A stretch of 55,333 nt of DNA. Source: JBGAWK01 sp044227665. GTDB taxonomy: Bacteria; Bacteroidota; Bacteroidia; Chitinophagales; JADIYW01. The notes below the pieces were generated by a model, which ran no database searches, had not been told where the DNA came from, and saw only the letters and a program-made list of their open reading frames with translations. Numbering within the stretch: position 1 is the stretch's first letter; every line of letters begins with the position of its first letter. This document shows, piece after piece, positions 16,424 to 25,813 of this stretch. Location: positions 1 through 55,333 of the forward strand of contig JBGAWK010000011.1 in NCBI GenBank assembly GCA_044227665.1, given 5' to 3'. A program made the translations under genes and the position numbers.

Positions 16424-17698
16424 TCAAGAATTTTTCTTAGGTTCTTGTTGCGGATTTCTATTACCTTGCTGAGGATGAGGCCTATTACCTTGAGGTCTTG
16501 GCTTATTGGATGGATGTCTTTGTGGATTTTCAGGTTTGTCGGCATTTTGTGGTGTTTGTTGATTGCCGGAACTTTGTTTTTTCTTATTTTTGAAACGCTT
16601 TTTCTTTTCTGCTTTTTCCAAGGTTTTCAGACTTATTTGCCCTACAACATCTGCAAATTCTATTTCTTCTTCTTTATCATCAGAAACTGCTAAATCTGCA
16701 ATGCTTTCAGGTTTGTTTCCCTGCTTGTTCATTTCTTTTATAGATTTTACATTATCTATAGTCAATGGATAGAATGCACCGCTATTACCTACCTGATAAT
16801 ACATCAGACCTTTAAGGATATCTGTTTTCATGAGCTTAGCTCTCCCGTTTTCCACTTCCAGTGTATCTACATGTTCCGGAAAGGCCTTTAGGGCTTCGAG
16901 GTAGGTATCCAGTTCATAATTGAGACAGCATTTCAGCCTTCCACACTGCCCTGACAATTTAGTCTGATTGATAGAAAGATTCTGATATCTGGCAGCAGAT
17001 GTATTCACAGACTTAAAATCACTCAACCACGAAGAGCAGCATAGTTCGCGACCGCAAGAGCCTATGCCTCCTACCCTGCCGGCTTCCTGTCTGGCACCTA
17101 TCTGGCGCATCTCTATTTTTACCTTAAATTCCTTTGCCAGTACTTTTATGAGCTCTCTGAAGTCCACCCTACCATCGGCAGTATAAAAGAAAGTTGCCTT
17201 TTTGCCATCCGCCTGATACTCTACATCACCCAACTTCATCTCCAGTCCTAAATTGCGCGCCAACACGCGTGCCATGAGCATTGTCTCCTTTTCTTTGGCT
17301 CTGCCTTCCACCATGAGGTCTAGCTCATGTTGCTGAGCCTTGCGCAAGATGCTCCTTACTTCTTCATCATCTTCACTGACTTTGTTTTTTTTCATCTGCA
17401 ACTTCACCAACTCACCAGACAAAGAAATCTTGCCAATATCATATCCTAAAGAAGACTCTACTATTACATAATCTCCAGCATAAACTTCCAGTTTCTTACT
17501 GTTGCGATAGAATCCTTTGCGTGCACCGTTTTTGAAGCTGATTTCGTAAATGGGGAAAATATTATTATCCCACACTATACCTCCTAGCCAGTCATACACT
17601 TCTCTCTTACCACAACCACTTGTGGTACACCATCCATTATTTTTACAGCCTTTAGGCTTGCCGTCTTCTGTCATGCTTCCACAGCCACTACATCCCAT
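16424..17698 (-). CDS. ricT: PSP1 domain iron-sulfur protein, RicT/YaaT-like
   Basis: In Bacillus RicT (YaaT) forms an Fe-S complex with RicA and RicF that influences RNA processing; the role in Bacteroidota is not established. Seen: N-terminal cysteines at 3, 6, 18, 24 and 29, an NTF-like first half, then the PSP1 C-terminal domain with conserved CGRELCCSSWL and QCGRLKCCLNYE, the cluster ligands. A tail of about 70 residues after 350 is Lys-, then Pro/Gln/Asn-rich (disordered), longer than in Bacillus. It may bind RNA. An exact TATTTTTG box precedes the start. No ricA or ricF lies nearby. Confidence 0.88.
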   Translation of the reverse strand: MGCSGCGSMTEDGKPKGCKNNGWCTTSGCGKREVYDWLGGIVWDNNIFPIYEISFKNGARKGFYRNSKKLEVYAGDYVIVESSLGYDIGKISLSGELVKLQMKKNKVSEDDEEVRSILRKAQQHELDLMVEGRAKEKETMLMARVLARNLGLEMKLGDVEYQADGKKATFFYTADGRVDFRELIKVLAKEFKVKIEMRQIGARQEAGRVGGIGSCGRELCCSSWLSDFKSVNTSAARYQNLSINQTKLSGQCGRLKCCLNYELDTYLEALKAFPEHVDTLEVENGRAKLMKTDILKGLMYYQVGNSGAFYPLTIDNVKSIKEMNKQGNKPESIADLAVSDDKEEEIEFADVVGQISLKTLEKAEKKKRFKNKKKQSSGNQQTPQNADKPENPQRHPSNKPRPQGNRPHPQQGNRNPQQEPKKNS

Positions 17699-17713
17699 CT
17701 TCTATTTTTTTTA

Positions 17714-17721
17714 CAAAAATA
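17714..17721 (-). promoter_or_regulatory. Candidate -7 box of ricT
   Basis: Minus-strand TATTTTTG (exact TAnnTTTG), 16 bases before the ATG at 17698. Confidence 0.4.
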
Positions 17722-17852
17722 AACATATTAAAGGGTATTCCCTACATAGTTATTCACAAGCACCTTATACAAGATTATAATTATTCCAATACTTATAGAT
17801 TGCAATATGTGTATAATCACTATATTCGTCTGATTATTAAAATTTAGAAATT

Positions 17853-19679
17853 ATGTATAAAATAGGTTGTGGGAAAGCCGACATTACGGCTTTCAAGAGA
17901 GGTGTAGGAATGCTAGGATATGCACTGCCCACTCACATCATGCTAGATGTAGAAACGCCACTTTATGCACGCACCTATATTTTTGATGACGGCAACAAAA
18001 AAATTGCATTAGTGGTATGTGAGTTGGCCTTTATAACTCCTGCTTTAAAAAAAGGCGTTATTGAAAAGCTAAATTCTCATGCCGCACATTTGGGTTATAC
18101 TGATTCAAATTTACTTATTACAGCACAACATACGCATTGTTCGCCAAGCGGATATTCCTTTCATGGATTATACAATATGAGTTGCCCCGGATTTATTCCG
18201 GAAATTTATGAAAAATTAGTCAATGGGATTACCGAATCTATCATGGAAGCAGAAAAAAACTATCATAAATCTTCCATACTTATGGGCAAAAGTAAATTTG
18301 ATGATGATGTTCCCGTAAGTTTTAATCGCACAGTAGAATCTTACAACCAAAATCCCGAAGTCACAAAATATTCATTTGCAAAACGACACCTAGCAGTAGA
18401 TAGAGAAATGACGCTCCTACATTTCGTAAATGAACAAGGTGATGCTATAGGCAGTATAAACTGGTTTGCCGTACATACTACCAATCTTCCTAACAACTAT
18501 CTGAAGCTATGCTCAGACAATAAAGGTTTTGCTGCAGACAACTTAGAAAAAGACTTACGACAAAAAAACCTAAAATATGTAGGTGCATTTGCTCAAGGAG
18601 CTTGTGGAGATGTATCTGCCCGTGTAAAATACAATCCTAGGCTTCCCTTCCAAAGAGGAAAATATGAGGGTTTCTACCATGATGACATGAAAAGTTCAAA
18701 GTTCAATGGTATGTTACAATATGAAAAGGCTACAGATATTATTTCCTTACTAGAAGATAATGACTATGCCCAAGGGGAAATTGACCATGTGCTTATGCAT
18801 GTAGATTTTTCGGCCATAGATATTCTGCCAGAATTTGCAAATGGCGTCAACGATGCTGTAACTAGTCCTTCATGCATGGGTGTAGCCTTCATACGAGGAT
18901 CTATCATGGACGGACCTGGCACTCCTGCCATTATTGGTAATGCGGCAAAAGCTTTGGCACGAACGGTTAAATATTTTGAATTATCTAAGGCACGAGCAAA
19001 AAAATCCGATATCGGAGATGCAAATCTCCGAAAATATCAGGCACAAGGGAAAAAAGATATCGTCATAGAGACCGGCGCTAGAAAAATACTAGGAAATAGC
19101 GATGTAAAAAATCTTATTTTGCCAGACTTTGCAGACGAATTAGTAAGAGCCATTAAGCATTTCCACCGCGTAGGAGGATTGGATACCTATGCTTGGACAC
19201 CCCAAATATTACCGTTACAAATATATAAAATAGGTAAAATTGCCCTCTGTGCCATACCTTTTGAAATTACCACAGTAGCGAGTTGGCGACTTCGCAAAAC
19301 GATAGAAGATGTCTTATTGCCTAGTGGTAAAATTTCGCAAGTTATCTTAGCACCATACTCCAATGCCTACAATGGATACATCACCACTTTCGAAGAATAT
19401 CAAGTACAAGATTACGAAGGGGGACATTGCGCCTTTGGACAGTGGGCACTCAATGGATTGCAACAAGAAATGCATTACTTAGCCACACAATTATTGCTGC
19501 CTGAGGAAAAGCGTAATTTACAAAAAGCTACGCCACACAATTACCATATCTCCGATGTAATGAAGATGCAATCTTACGAAAACATATACTACACTAGAGT
19601 TCGCAAAAGAGAGGAACGCATAGCCAAACGCTCACAAAATATCATGAAAAGAATAGATAGCAAGAGTGGTTCTTATTGA
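17853..19679 (+). CDS. Neutral/alkaline non-lysosomal ceramidase-like amidase
   Basis: Hydrolyses the amide of ceramide in characterised members, releasing sphingosine and fatty acid. Seen: TAQHTHCSPSGY with zinc-ligand-like His (93-95), NWFAVHTTNL with H208, SDNKGFAADN, AFAQGACGDVS with the likely nucleophile S255, and near the end SNAYNGYITTFEEYQVQDYEGG, which supplies the Glu/Tyr ligands. All key blocks are in family order. Odd: no signal peptide (MYKIGCGKADIT starts the catalytic fold) and 608 residues, so the C-terminal Ig-like domain of secreted members is mostly missing. Inference: an intracellular enzyme, perhaps for the cell's own sphingolipids, which many Bacteroidota make. Confidence 0.85.
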   Translation: MYKIGCGKADITAFKRGVGMLGYALPTHIMLDVETPLYARTYIFDDGNKKIALVVCELAFITPALKKGVIEKLNSHAAHLGYTDSNLLITAQHTHCSPSGYSFHGLYNMSCPGFIPEIYEKLVNGITESIMEAEKNYHKSSILMGKSKFDDDVPVSFNRTVESYNQNPEVTKYSFAKRHLAVDREMTLLHFVNEQGDAIGSINWFAVHTTNLPNNYLKLCSDNKGFAADNLEKDLRQKNLKYVGAFAQGACGDVSARVKYNPRLPFQRGKYEGFYHDDMKSSKFNGMLQYEKATDIISLLEDNDYAQGEIDHVLMHVDFSAIDILPEFANGVNDAVTSPSCMGVAFIRGSIMDGPGTPAIIGNAAKALARTVKYFELSKARAKKSDIGDANLRKYQAQGKKDIVIETGARKILGNSDVKNLILPDFADELVRAIKHFHRVGGLDTYAWTPQILPLQIYKIGKIALCAIPFEITTVASWRLRKTIEDVLLPSGKISQVILAPYSNAYNGYITTFEEYQVQDYEGGHCAFGQWALNGLQQEMHYLATQLLLPEEKRNLQKATPHNYHISDVMKMQSYENIYYTRVRKREERIAKRSQNIMKRIDSKSGSY

Positions 19680-19744
19680 TGAATTCAATTTTGACTCCTA
19701 ATCCATAAATTAAGGGATTTTCTGTAAAAAAAAACTTAATTCAC

Positions 19745-19752
19745 TATATTTG
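19745..19752 (+). promoter_or_regulatory. Candidate promoter of the nonulosonate operon
   Basis: TATATTTG, an exact -7 box, 17 bases before the pseB ATG, downstream of an A+T-rich stretch with an A9 run. AAGGATG gives a modest ribosome site. Confidence 0.5.
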
Positions 19753-19769
19753 CATCTCTATTTATAAGG

Positions 19770-20777
19770 ATGAAAGGAAAAACTATTTTAATTACCGGAG
19801 GGACAGGATCACTTGGCAAAGCATTAACAAAGCACATTTTTGAAAAACACAGTGATATAAAGAAATTAATTATCTATTCGAGAGATGAGCAGAAACAATT
19901 TCAGATGGCTCAGGAATATCCTGCTCACCTATATCCTAATATAAGGTTTTTTATTGGCGATGTAAGAGATAAAGAAAGATTGACAAGGGCATTTCAAGGT
20001 GTAGATTTTGTAATCCATGCTGCAGCCATGAAACATGTACCTATTGCCGAATATAATCCGGATGAATGTATAAAAACAAATATTGGTGGAGCGGAAAATG
20101 TAATTGATGCATGTTTTAAAACCCATGTAGAAAGAGTTGTAGCTTTATCTACTGATAAAGCATGTGCACCAATAAATCTATATGGTGCAACCAAACTCAC
20201 ATCTGACAAACTATTTATTGCTGCAAACAATATAAAAGGACAAAATCCAATAAAATTCTCCGTAGTAAGATATGGCAATGTAATGGGTTCTAATGGCTCT
20301 GTAATTCCATTTTTTATTAAGAAGAAAAAAGAAGGTGCATTACCCATTACAGACCCTAATATGACTAGATTTAATATTTCGTTACAAGGAGGAGTTGATA
20401 TGGTGATGTATGCTTTAGAAAATGCTTGGGGAGGAGAATTGTTTGTGCCTAAAATCCCATCTTATAGAATACTTGATGTTGCTACCGCCATAGGGCCAGA
20501 ATGTAAGATTGACATTGTAGGCATCAGACCCGGGGAAAAAGTACATGAAGAGATGATTACATCATCAGATTCTTTCTATACCTATGATGTAGGCAAATAC
20601 TACGTAATTCTGCCATCTATCCACCAATGGAAGTTAGAAGATTTTATCAATACATTCAAAGCCCAAAAAGTTACAGAGGGCTTCAGCTACAATTCAGGCA
20701 ACAATTCGGATTGGGAAAGCGTAGCAACAATGCGCACTCTTATTAGAGAACATGTAGATAGTAATTTTGATTCATGA
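19770..20777 (+). CDS. pseB: UDP-N-acetylglucosamine 4,6-dehydratase (inverting)
   Basis: First step of pseudaminic acid synthesis: UDP-GlcNAc to the UDP-4-keto-6-deoxy-L-arabino hexosamine. Seen: short SDR of 335 residues with ITGGTGSLGKAL at the N-terminus, GDVRDKERL, HAAAMKHVPIAEYNP (the Met-Lys dyad typical of the inverting enzymes FlaA1/PseB), ALSTDKAC, and YGATK as the active-site Tyr/Lys. Its stop overlaps the pseC start by four bases. It opens the plus-strand glycan operon behind an exact TAnnTTTG box. Confidence 0.93.
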   Translation: MKGKTILITGGTGSLGKALTKHIFEKHSDIKKLIIYSRDEQKQFQMAQEYPAHLYPNIRFFIGDVRDKERLTRAFQGVDFVIHAAAMKHVPIAEYNPDECIKTNIGGAENVIDACFKTHVERVVALSTDKACAPINLYGATKLTSDKLFIAANNIKGQNPIKFSVVRYGNVMGSNGSVIPFFIKKKKEGALPITDPNMTRFNISLQGGVDMVMYALENAWGGELFVPKIPSYRILDVATAIGPECKIDIVGIRPGEKVHEEMITSSDSFYTYDVGKYYVILPSIHQWKLEDFINTFKAQKVTEGFSYNSGNNSDWESVATMRTLIREHVDSNFDS

Positions 20778-21952
20778 ATAATATTATTCCATACGGAAAA
20801 CAAAATATAACGAAAGAAGATATTGATGCCGTAATTCAGACTTTACAATCTGACTTTCTTACTCAAGGTCCTAAAATTAAAGAATTTGAAGATGCTTTTG
20901 CCAGCTATGTAGGAGCTAAATATGCTGTCGCTGTCGCTAATGGTACTGCTGCTTTACATCTCTCTGCGATGGCATTAGAAGTTAAATCTGGACAAAAGGT
21001 TATTACCACTCCAATTACATTTGTAGCTTCCGCAAACTGCATAAGATATTGTGGTGGAGAAGTTGTATTTGCAGATATAGATTCCGATACTTATCTCTTA
21101 GATATTAATGCTGTAAAAACGCTACTTGAAAATAGTCCCCAAAGCACCTATGCGGGCATAATACCCGTAGATTTCGCAGGGAGAGCAGTGAATTTAGAAG
21201 CCTTCCGGCAACTTGCTGAAGAATATAATCTGTGGATTATTGAAGATGCATGTCATGCTCCCGGTGGTTACTTTATAGACAGCAATGACAAAAAACAATT
21301 TTGTGGAAATGGCAAATATGCAGATTTAGCCATTTTTTCTTTCCATCCAGTAAAGCATATAGCATCTGGAGAAGGTGGGATGATTACAACCAATGATGAA
21401 AAGTTATACAAAAAATTATTGACGATTCGCACTCACGGTATTTCAAGAGATAAAGATAAATTCAAAAACTCTATTGGGGTAGCTGGAGGCAAAGATGACT
21501 ACCCCGGTTGGTACATGGAGATGCAGGAATTGGGGTACAACTATAGATTAACAGATTTTCAAGCTGCATTAGGACTCAGCCAATTAATGCGTGCGGATGC
21601 AGGTCTTCAAAGAAGAAGAGAGATTGCAGAAAAATACGAACAGGCTTTTAAAGATAAAGTAAAAGGACAATCTGGTGTTATAGATGGACATGCTTATCAT
21701 TTATATGTAATAGAAGTAGCTAATCGTCTGGAATTATACGACTACTTGCGCACAAAAGATATTTATGCGCAAATACACTATTTCCCTGCACACCTGATGC
21801 CCTATTATCAAGAACAAGGCTACAAAGATGGTGACATGCCAAATGCTGAAAACTATTATAAGGCATGTATCAGCTTACCTATGTATCCCACTTTGACAGA
21901 TGAGGATATTGATTATGTAATTAACACAACTTTAATTTTTTTAATAAGATGA
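20774..21952 (+). CDS. pseC: UDP-4-amino-4,6-dideoxy-N-acetyl-beta-L-altrosamine transaminase
   Basis: PLP-dependent aminotransferase (DegT/DnrJ/EryC1 fold), step two of the pseudaminic acid route, adding an amine at C4 from glutamate. Seen: YGKQNITKEDIDAV and QSDFLTQGPKIKEFE at the N-terminus as in PseC, GTAALHL, ITFVASANCI, DACHAPGG, the PLP lysine in FSFHPVKHIASGEGGM and YNYRLTDFQAALGLSQL. Length 392 fits. ATGA overlaps at both ends (pseB and the fusion gene) indicate tight coupling. Confidence 0.93.
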   Translation: MNNIIPYGKQNITKEDIDAVIQTLQSDFLTQGPKIKEFEDAFASYVGAKYAVAVANGTAALHLSAMALEVKSGQKVITTPITFVASANCIRYCGGEVVFADIDSDTYLLDINAVKTLLENSPQSTYAGIIPVDFAGRAVNLEAFRQLAEEYNLWIIEDACHAPGGYFIDSNDKKQFCGNGKYADLAIFSFHPVKHIASGEGGMITTNDEKLYKKLLTIRTHGISRDKDKFKNSIGVAGGKDDYPGWYMEMQELGYNYRLTDFQAALGLSQLMRADAGLQRRREIAEKYEQAFKDKVKGQSGVIDGHAYHLYVIEVANRLELYDYLRTKDIYAQIHYFPAHLMPYYQEQGYKDGDMPNAENYYKACISLPMYPTLTDEDIDYVINTTLIFLIR

Positions 21953-23724
21953 AACCATATCATATAATTGAAGTAGTAAATACTCATGCTGGTGATTTCA
22001 AGTATGTCTCGGACTTAATTAATCAGTTTAATACTTTTGAAGGATGTTTTGGAATTAAATTCCAGCCTCTAAAGCCCGAATTAATTGCATTACCAGATTT
22101 TTCATTCTACCCTGTTTATGAAGAAATTTTCTTTAACGAAAATGAGTGGGAAAAGATTATCAATGAGGCTAGTAAGACTAAAGATGTGTGGCTAGATATG
22201 TTTGATTTATATTCAGTACATATTCTAAATCTAAATATTGCTCATATTAAAGGTATTAAATTTCAAGCATCTGTGCTATTTAATCAGGAGTTACTTAATG
22301 CTCTATCTGAAATTAATTTAGAAAACAAATTCTTAATAATAAATATAGCAGGCTATGATATTAATGAAATTAGAGACATTATTAATAGAATTAGCAATAC
22401 GATAAATGTAAAAGAAATTATTATTCAATTTGGATTCCAAAATTATCCTACTGACTTTTCAGATTCTGGACTTTCAAAAATAAAAACCTTGAAAGAAGAA
22501 TTTAAAGAATATAAACTATGCTTTGCGGATCATTTAGATGGCAACTCTGATGATACATTATTAATGCCTTTGATTGCATTTGTCTTAGGAGCTGAATTTA
22601 TAGAAAAACATGTTTGTTTATCTGACAGAGATACTAAATATGATAAATTTTCAAGTATTGATGTAAAAAAATATAGTCATCTTATTCAACTTTTTGACAA
22701 GTACAAAAATGCATTAGATCAGGAATTTATCAATAATAGAGAGAAAGCATATCTAAACAAATCATTGCAAATCCCCATACTAAACAAAAGACTTCCCCAT
22801 GGTTCAATAATAAATTATACTAAGGATCTCTCTTTTAGAAGAACAGATAAAAAAGGATTAAATGCGCTAGAAGTAAAACAGCTCCTTTTGAACAAATATA
22901 TATTAACAAAAGACAAGGAATATGGGGATGTATTGCATTTTGAGGACTTCAAAAAAGCTACTATAGGCTCTATAATTGCTTGCCGGATGAAATCTTCTAG
23001 ATTACCCCAAAAAGCGCTATTAAAAATAGGAGAATTAAGCTCAATAGAATTGTGCTTAAAGAATGTATTGAAATTCAAGAATATCAATCATACCATCCTC
23101 GCTACCTCTGTAATAGAAGAAGATAAAATATTAGAAAAATATACCTACAATGATACTGTTATTTTTCACCAAGGCGACCCAGATGATGTTATCCAAAGGT
23201 TTCTAGACATTATAGATAGATTAAAAATTGATGTAATAATAAGACTTACTGGAGATTGTCCTTACCTATCAAAAGATGTTTGCGACATCATCCTTGACTC
23301 CCATTTTGAAACAGGTGCCGAATATACATCCTCTACAAATGCATGTATAGGATTAAATATCGAAGTATTCAATACCTCTACCCTAAAGAAAATAAAATCA
23401 TATTTTCCTTATGCTGATTATTCTGAATATATGACATATTATGTTACAAATAACCCCTCCTATTTTAATATAAACTATGTAACTCTCCCTGAAAGTATGG
23501 TTAGAGATTATAGAATAACACTTGACTATGCAGAAGATTTAGAGTTATTTAATATAATCCAAAAGCATTTTGATGATAACAATATTGAATATTCAATATT
23601 TGAATTATTTAGATTTTTAGATCAAAATCCTGAAATAGCAAAAATCAATAAGGGTGGCGAAGTCAAATATAAAACAGATTCGGTATTGATAGAAAAAATT
23701 CGAAAGGCTACTACTATAATATAA
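21949..23724 (+). CDS. Fusion of NeuB-like synthase, SAF domain and CMP-sugar (SpsF/PseF-like) cytidylyltransferase
   Basis: Seen: residues 5-255 follow a NeuB barrel, with NTHAGD (His13), GIKFQ (35-39), QNYPTDF, ADHLDG (His195) and GAEFIEKH (His221), so the metal histidines are kept although the usual IAEIGxNHxG and SDHTxG texts are altered. Residues about 270-337 look like a SAF domain (LPHGSIINYTKDL). Residues 338-591 start GSIIACRMKSSRLPQKAL and contain RLTGDCP and YRITLDYAEDL, the CTP:sugar transferase pattern of SpsF and PseF. Inference: the C-terminal half activates the nonulosonate with CMP. The N-terminal half may be a second synthase, an altered enzyme or a scaffold. The sequence is strongly A+T-rich. 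Confidence 0.82.
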   Translation: MKPYHIIEVVNTHAGDFKYVSDLINQFNTFEGCFGIKFQPLKPELIALPDFSFYPVYEEIFFNENEWEKIINEASKTKDVWLDMFDLYSVHILNLNIAHIKGIKFQASVLFNQELLNALSEINLENKFLIINIAGYDINEIRDIINRISNTINVKEIIIQFGFQNYPTDFSDSGLSKIKTLKEEFKEYKLCFADHLDGNSDDTLLMPLIAFVLGAEFIEKHVCLSDRDTKYDKFSSIDVKKYSHLIQLFDKYKNALDQEFINNREKAYLNKSLQIPILNKRLPHGSIINYTKDLSFRRTDKKGLNALEVKQLLLNKYILTKDKEYGDVLHFEDFKKATIGSIIACRMKSSRLPQKALLKIGELSSIELCLKNVLKFKNINHTILATSVIEEDKILEKYTYNDTVIFHQGDPDDVIQRFLDIIDRLKIDVIIRLTGDCPYLSKDVCDIILDSHFETGAEYTSSTNACIGLNIEVFNTSTLKKIKSYFPYADYSEYMTYYVTNNPSYFNINYVTLPESMVRDYRITLDYAEDLELFNIIQKHFDDNNIEYSIFELFRFLDQNPEIAKINKGGEVKYKTDSVLIEKIRKATTII

Positions 23725-23779
23725 TGTTCTTTAATCTCAGTATAATTTTCATAATTAATGGGCTAATTTATGCATAGAC

Positions 23780-24796
23780 ATGCAGGTATTTGACAATAAT
23801 TATAATATACTTAAGAATCAAAATTATGCTATGGGAAATTATTCCATTGTCCCTATCCGTTACGAAGATAGGTTCAGCATTATGAAATGGCGTAATGAGC
23901 AGATTTATCATCTCCGTCAGCACAAACCATTGACTGAAGAAGATCAAGAGCGTTATTTCAAAGATGTAGTCAGTAAAATATTTGATGAGGAACTACCCAA
24001 ACAGCTACTTTTCTCTTATCTCCACAATGATATATGTATTGGCTACGGAGGTCTAGTACACATCAATTGGATAGACAAGAATGCAGAAGTTTCATTTATT
24101 ATGGATACGGTCTTGGAAAAAGACAGCTTTCATTTTCACTGGAAAACATACTTATCTTTGATAGAGAACGTAGCATACAAAGAAATAGGATTGCATAAGA
24201 TATTTACTTATGCCTTTGATATAAGACCCCATCTATATGAAGCATTGGAATCTGCTGGCTATATTAAAGAAGCTATATTAAAAGAACATTGCTTGTTTGA
24301 AGGAAAATTCAGAGATGTTGTAATCCATAGCAAATGGAATGACTTTATAAAGTATCGTCTAATTACTTATTCAGACAAATCATTGCTCTTGGAATGGTCT
24401 AATGATGAAGAAACAAGAAAAAATTCATTTAATAGCAATCCTATTAGTGCCGAAGATCATGAAACATGGTTTGATAGCAAAGTAAATTCCAAAGCTTCTT
24501 ATTACTATATCTGTGAAATTGAATCTTCTCCGTGTGGCATAGTAAAGTTCGATTATAATAATAAAAAAACCGTCATAGGAATAATCGTAGCTCCAAATTT
24601 CAGAAATAAGGGATTGGCTAAGAAAATGCTTGAAGGTGCGATAGCTGAATATAAAAGAATAAATGATGCTGAAATATATTCATATATAAAAAAAGAGAAT
24701 CTTGCTTCTATAAAATCTTTTGAAAAGGCAGGTTTTATATATAATGAAGATATAATTATTAATAACTTTGATTCAAAAGAATATATTTTGCAATGA
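23780..24796 (+). CDS. Tandem GNAT acetyltransferase, PseH-like
   Basis: In the pathway PseH N-acetylates the C4 amine made by PseC, so this is the expected acetyltransferase. Seen: two GNAT domains in one chain. Residues 22-187 (IMKWRNEQIYHLRQHKPLTEED ... GLHKIFTYAFD) resemble one family branch. Residues 188-338 (LLLEWSNDEETRKNSFNSNPIS, HETWF, acetyl-CoA loop NFRNKGLAKKML at 273-284) resemble the GNAT unit often found with PseG. No hydrolase domain is present. Which half does the C4 step is unclear; the other may acylate a second amine or hydroxyl. A 55-base gap precedes it, and pseI overlaps its 3' end by four bases. Confidence 0.82.
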   Translation: MQVFDNNYNILKNQNYAMGNYSIVPIRYEDRFSIMKWRNEQIYHLRQHKPLTEEDQERYFKDVVSKIFDEELPKQLLFSYLHNDICIGYGGLVHINWIDKNAEVSFIMDTVLEKDSFHFHWKTYLSLIENVAYKEIGLHKIFTYAFDIRPHLYEALESAGYIKEAILKEHCLFEGKFRDVVIHSKWNDFIKYRLITYSDKSLLLEWSNDEETRKNSFNSNPISAEDHETWFDSKVNSKASYYYICEIESSPCGIVKFDYNNKKTVIGIIVAPNFRNKGLAKKMLEGAIAEYKRINDAEIYSYIKKENLASIKSFEKAGFIYNEDIIINNFDSKEYILQ

Positions 24797-25806
24797 ACTC
24801 TTCTGTACTAATTATCGCAGAATTATCTGCCAATCATAATGGTAGTTTGGATACAGCCATACAGACTATCAGAGCTGCTGCCAAGACCGGAGCCAATGCT
24901 ATAAAGCTACAAACCTATACTGCTGATACTATAACCTTAAACTGTCATAAAGACGACTTCATAATAAAAGGCGGAACGCTATGGGATGGAAAAAACTTGT
25001 ATGAATTATATCAGGAAGCATATACACCCTGGGAGTGGCATGAAGAACTCTATAGAGTTGCAAAAGAAGAAGGGCTGATTTGTTTTTCTTCCCCATTCGA
25101 TTTTACCGCTGTAGATTTCTTGGAATCTTTAGGCAATCCTATTTATAAAATTGCTTCATTTGAAATTACAGATATTCCATTGATTGAATATGTAGCCTCA
25201 AAGGGGAAACCCATAATAATATCTACTGGTATTGCTGAATATGAAGATATAAAATTGGCAGTAGATACATGTAGAAATGTCGGCAATAATGACATCACAC
25301 TCCTAAAGTGTACATCTTCCTATCCTGCACCTATTGAAGAAGCCAACTTGATAATGATGCAACAATATGCCAAAGATTTCGATGTAAAGATAGGATTATC
25401 AGACCATACGATTGGCAGTACAGTCCCTGTTGTAGCTACTGTATTAGGAGCAACAGTCATAGAAAAGCATTTCATCATGGATAGAAGTATTGGCGGGCCA
25501 GATGCTGAATTTTCGATGAATGAAGTAGAATTTACAGAAATGGTAAAACAAGTGCGAGATGCTGAGAAATCTATTGGTAAAATTAGCTATGAATTAACAG
25601 ACAAGCAAAAATCAGGTAAAAGATTTGCACGTAGCTTATATATATCAGAGAATGTTAAAGAAGGTGACATTATAAGTTCAAAAAATATCAGATCAGTAAG
25701 ACCTGGTTTTGGACTACATCCTAAATATTACAAATCACTTTTGGGTTCAAAAATTAATGGAAATCATACCTTAGGAGATAGAGTAAGTTTAGAAGATATT
25801 GAATAA
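24793..25806 (+). CDS. pseI: Pseudaminic acid synthase
   Basis: Condenses the free 2,4-diacetamido-trideoxy-altrose with phosphoenolpyruvate to pseudaminic acid. Seen: IIAELSANHNGSLD at the N-terminus (PseI wording with Ser-Ala rather than Gly-Val), AIKLQTYTADTIT, CFSSPFDFTAVDFLE, KIASFEITDIPLIEYVA, CTSSYPAP, LSDHTIG, VIEKHFIMDRSIGGPDAEFS and a C-terminal SAF domain (RFARSLYISENVKEGDIISS to GDRVSLEDI). All catalytic positions look intact, unlike the NeuB-like half of the fusion protein two genes upstream. ATGA overlap with the acetyltransferase gene. Confidence 0.93.
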   Translation: MNSSVLIIAELSANHNGSLDTAIQTIRAAAKTGANAIKLQTYTADTITLNCHKDDFIIKGGTLWDGKNLYELYQEAYTPWEWHEELYRVAKEEGLICFSSPFDFTAVDFLESLGNPIYKIASFEITDIPLIEYVASKGKPIIISTGIAEYEDIKLAVDTCRNVGNNDITLLKCTSSYPAPIEEANLIMMQQYAKDFDVKIGLSDHTIGSTVPVVATVLGATVIEKHFIMDRSIGGPDAEFSMNEVEFTEMVKQVRDAEKSIGKISYELTDKQKSGKRFARSLYISENVKEGDIISSKNIRSVRPGFGLHPKYYKSLLGSKINGNHTLGDRVSLEDIE

Positions 25807-25813
25807 GATATAT

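Noticed and set aside
16402..16545. N-terminal extension of the intact secreted protein
   Set aside because: It overlaps the ricT coding end and precedes an obvious signal peptide at 16401.
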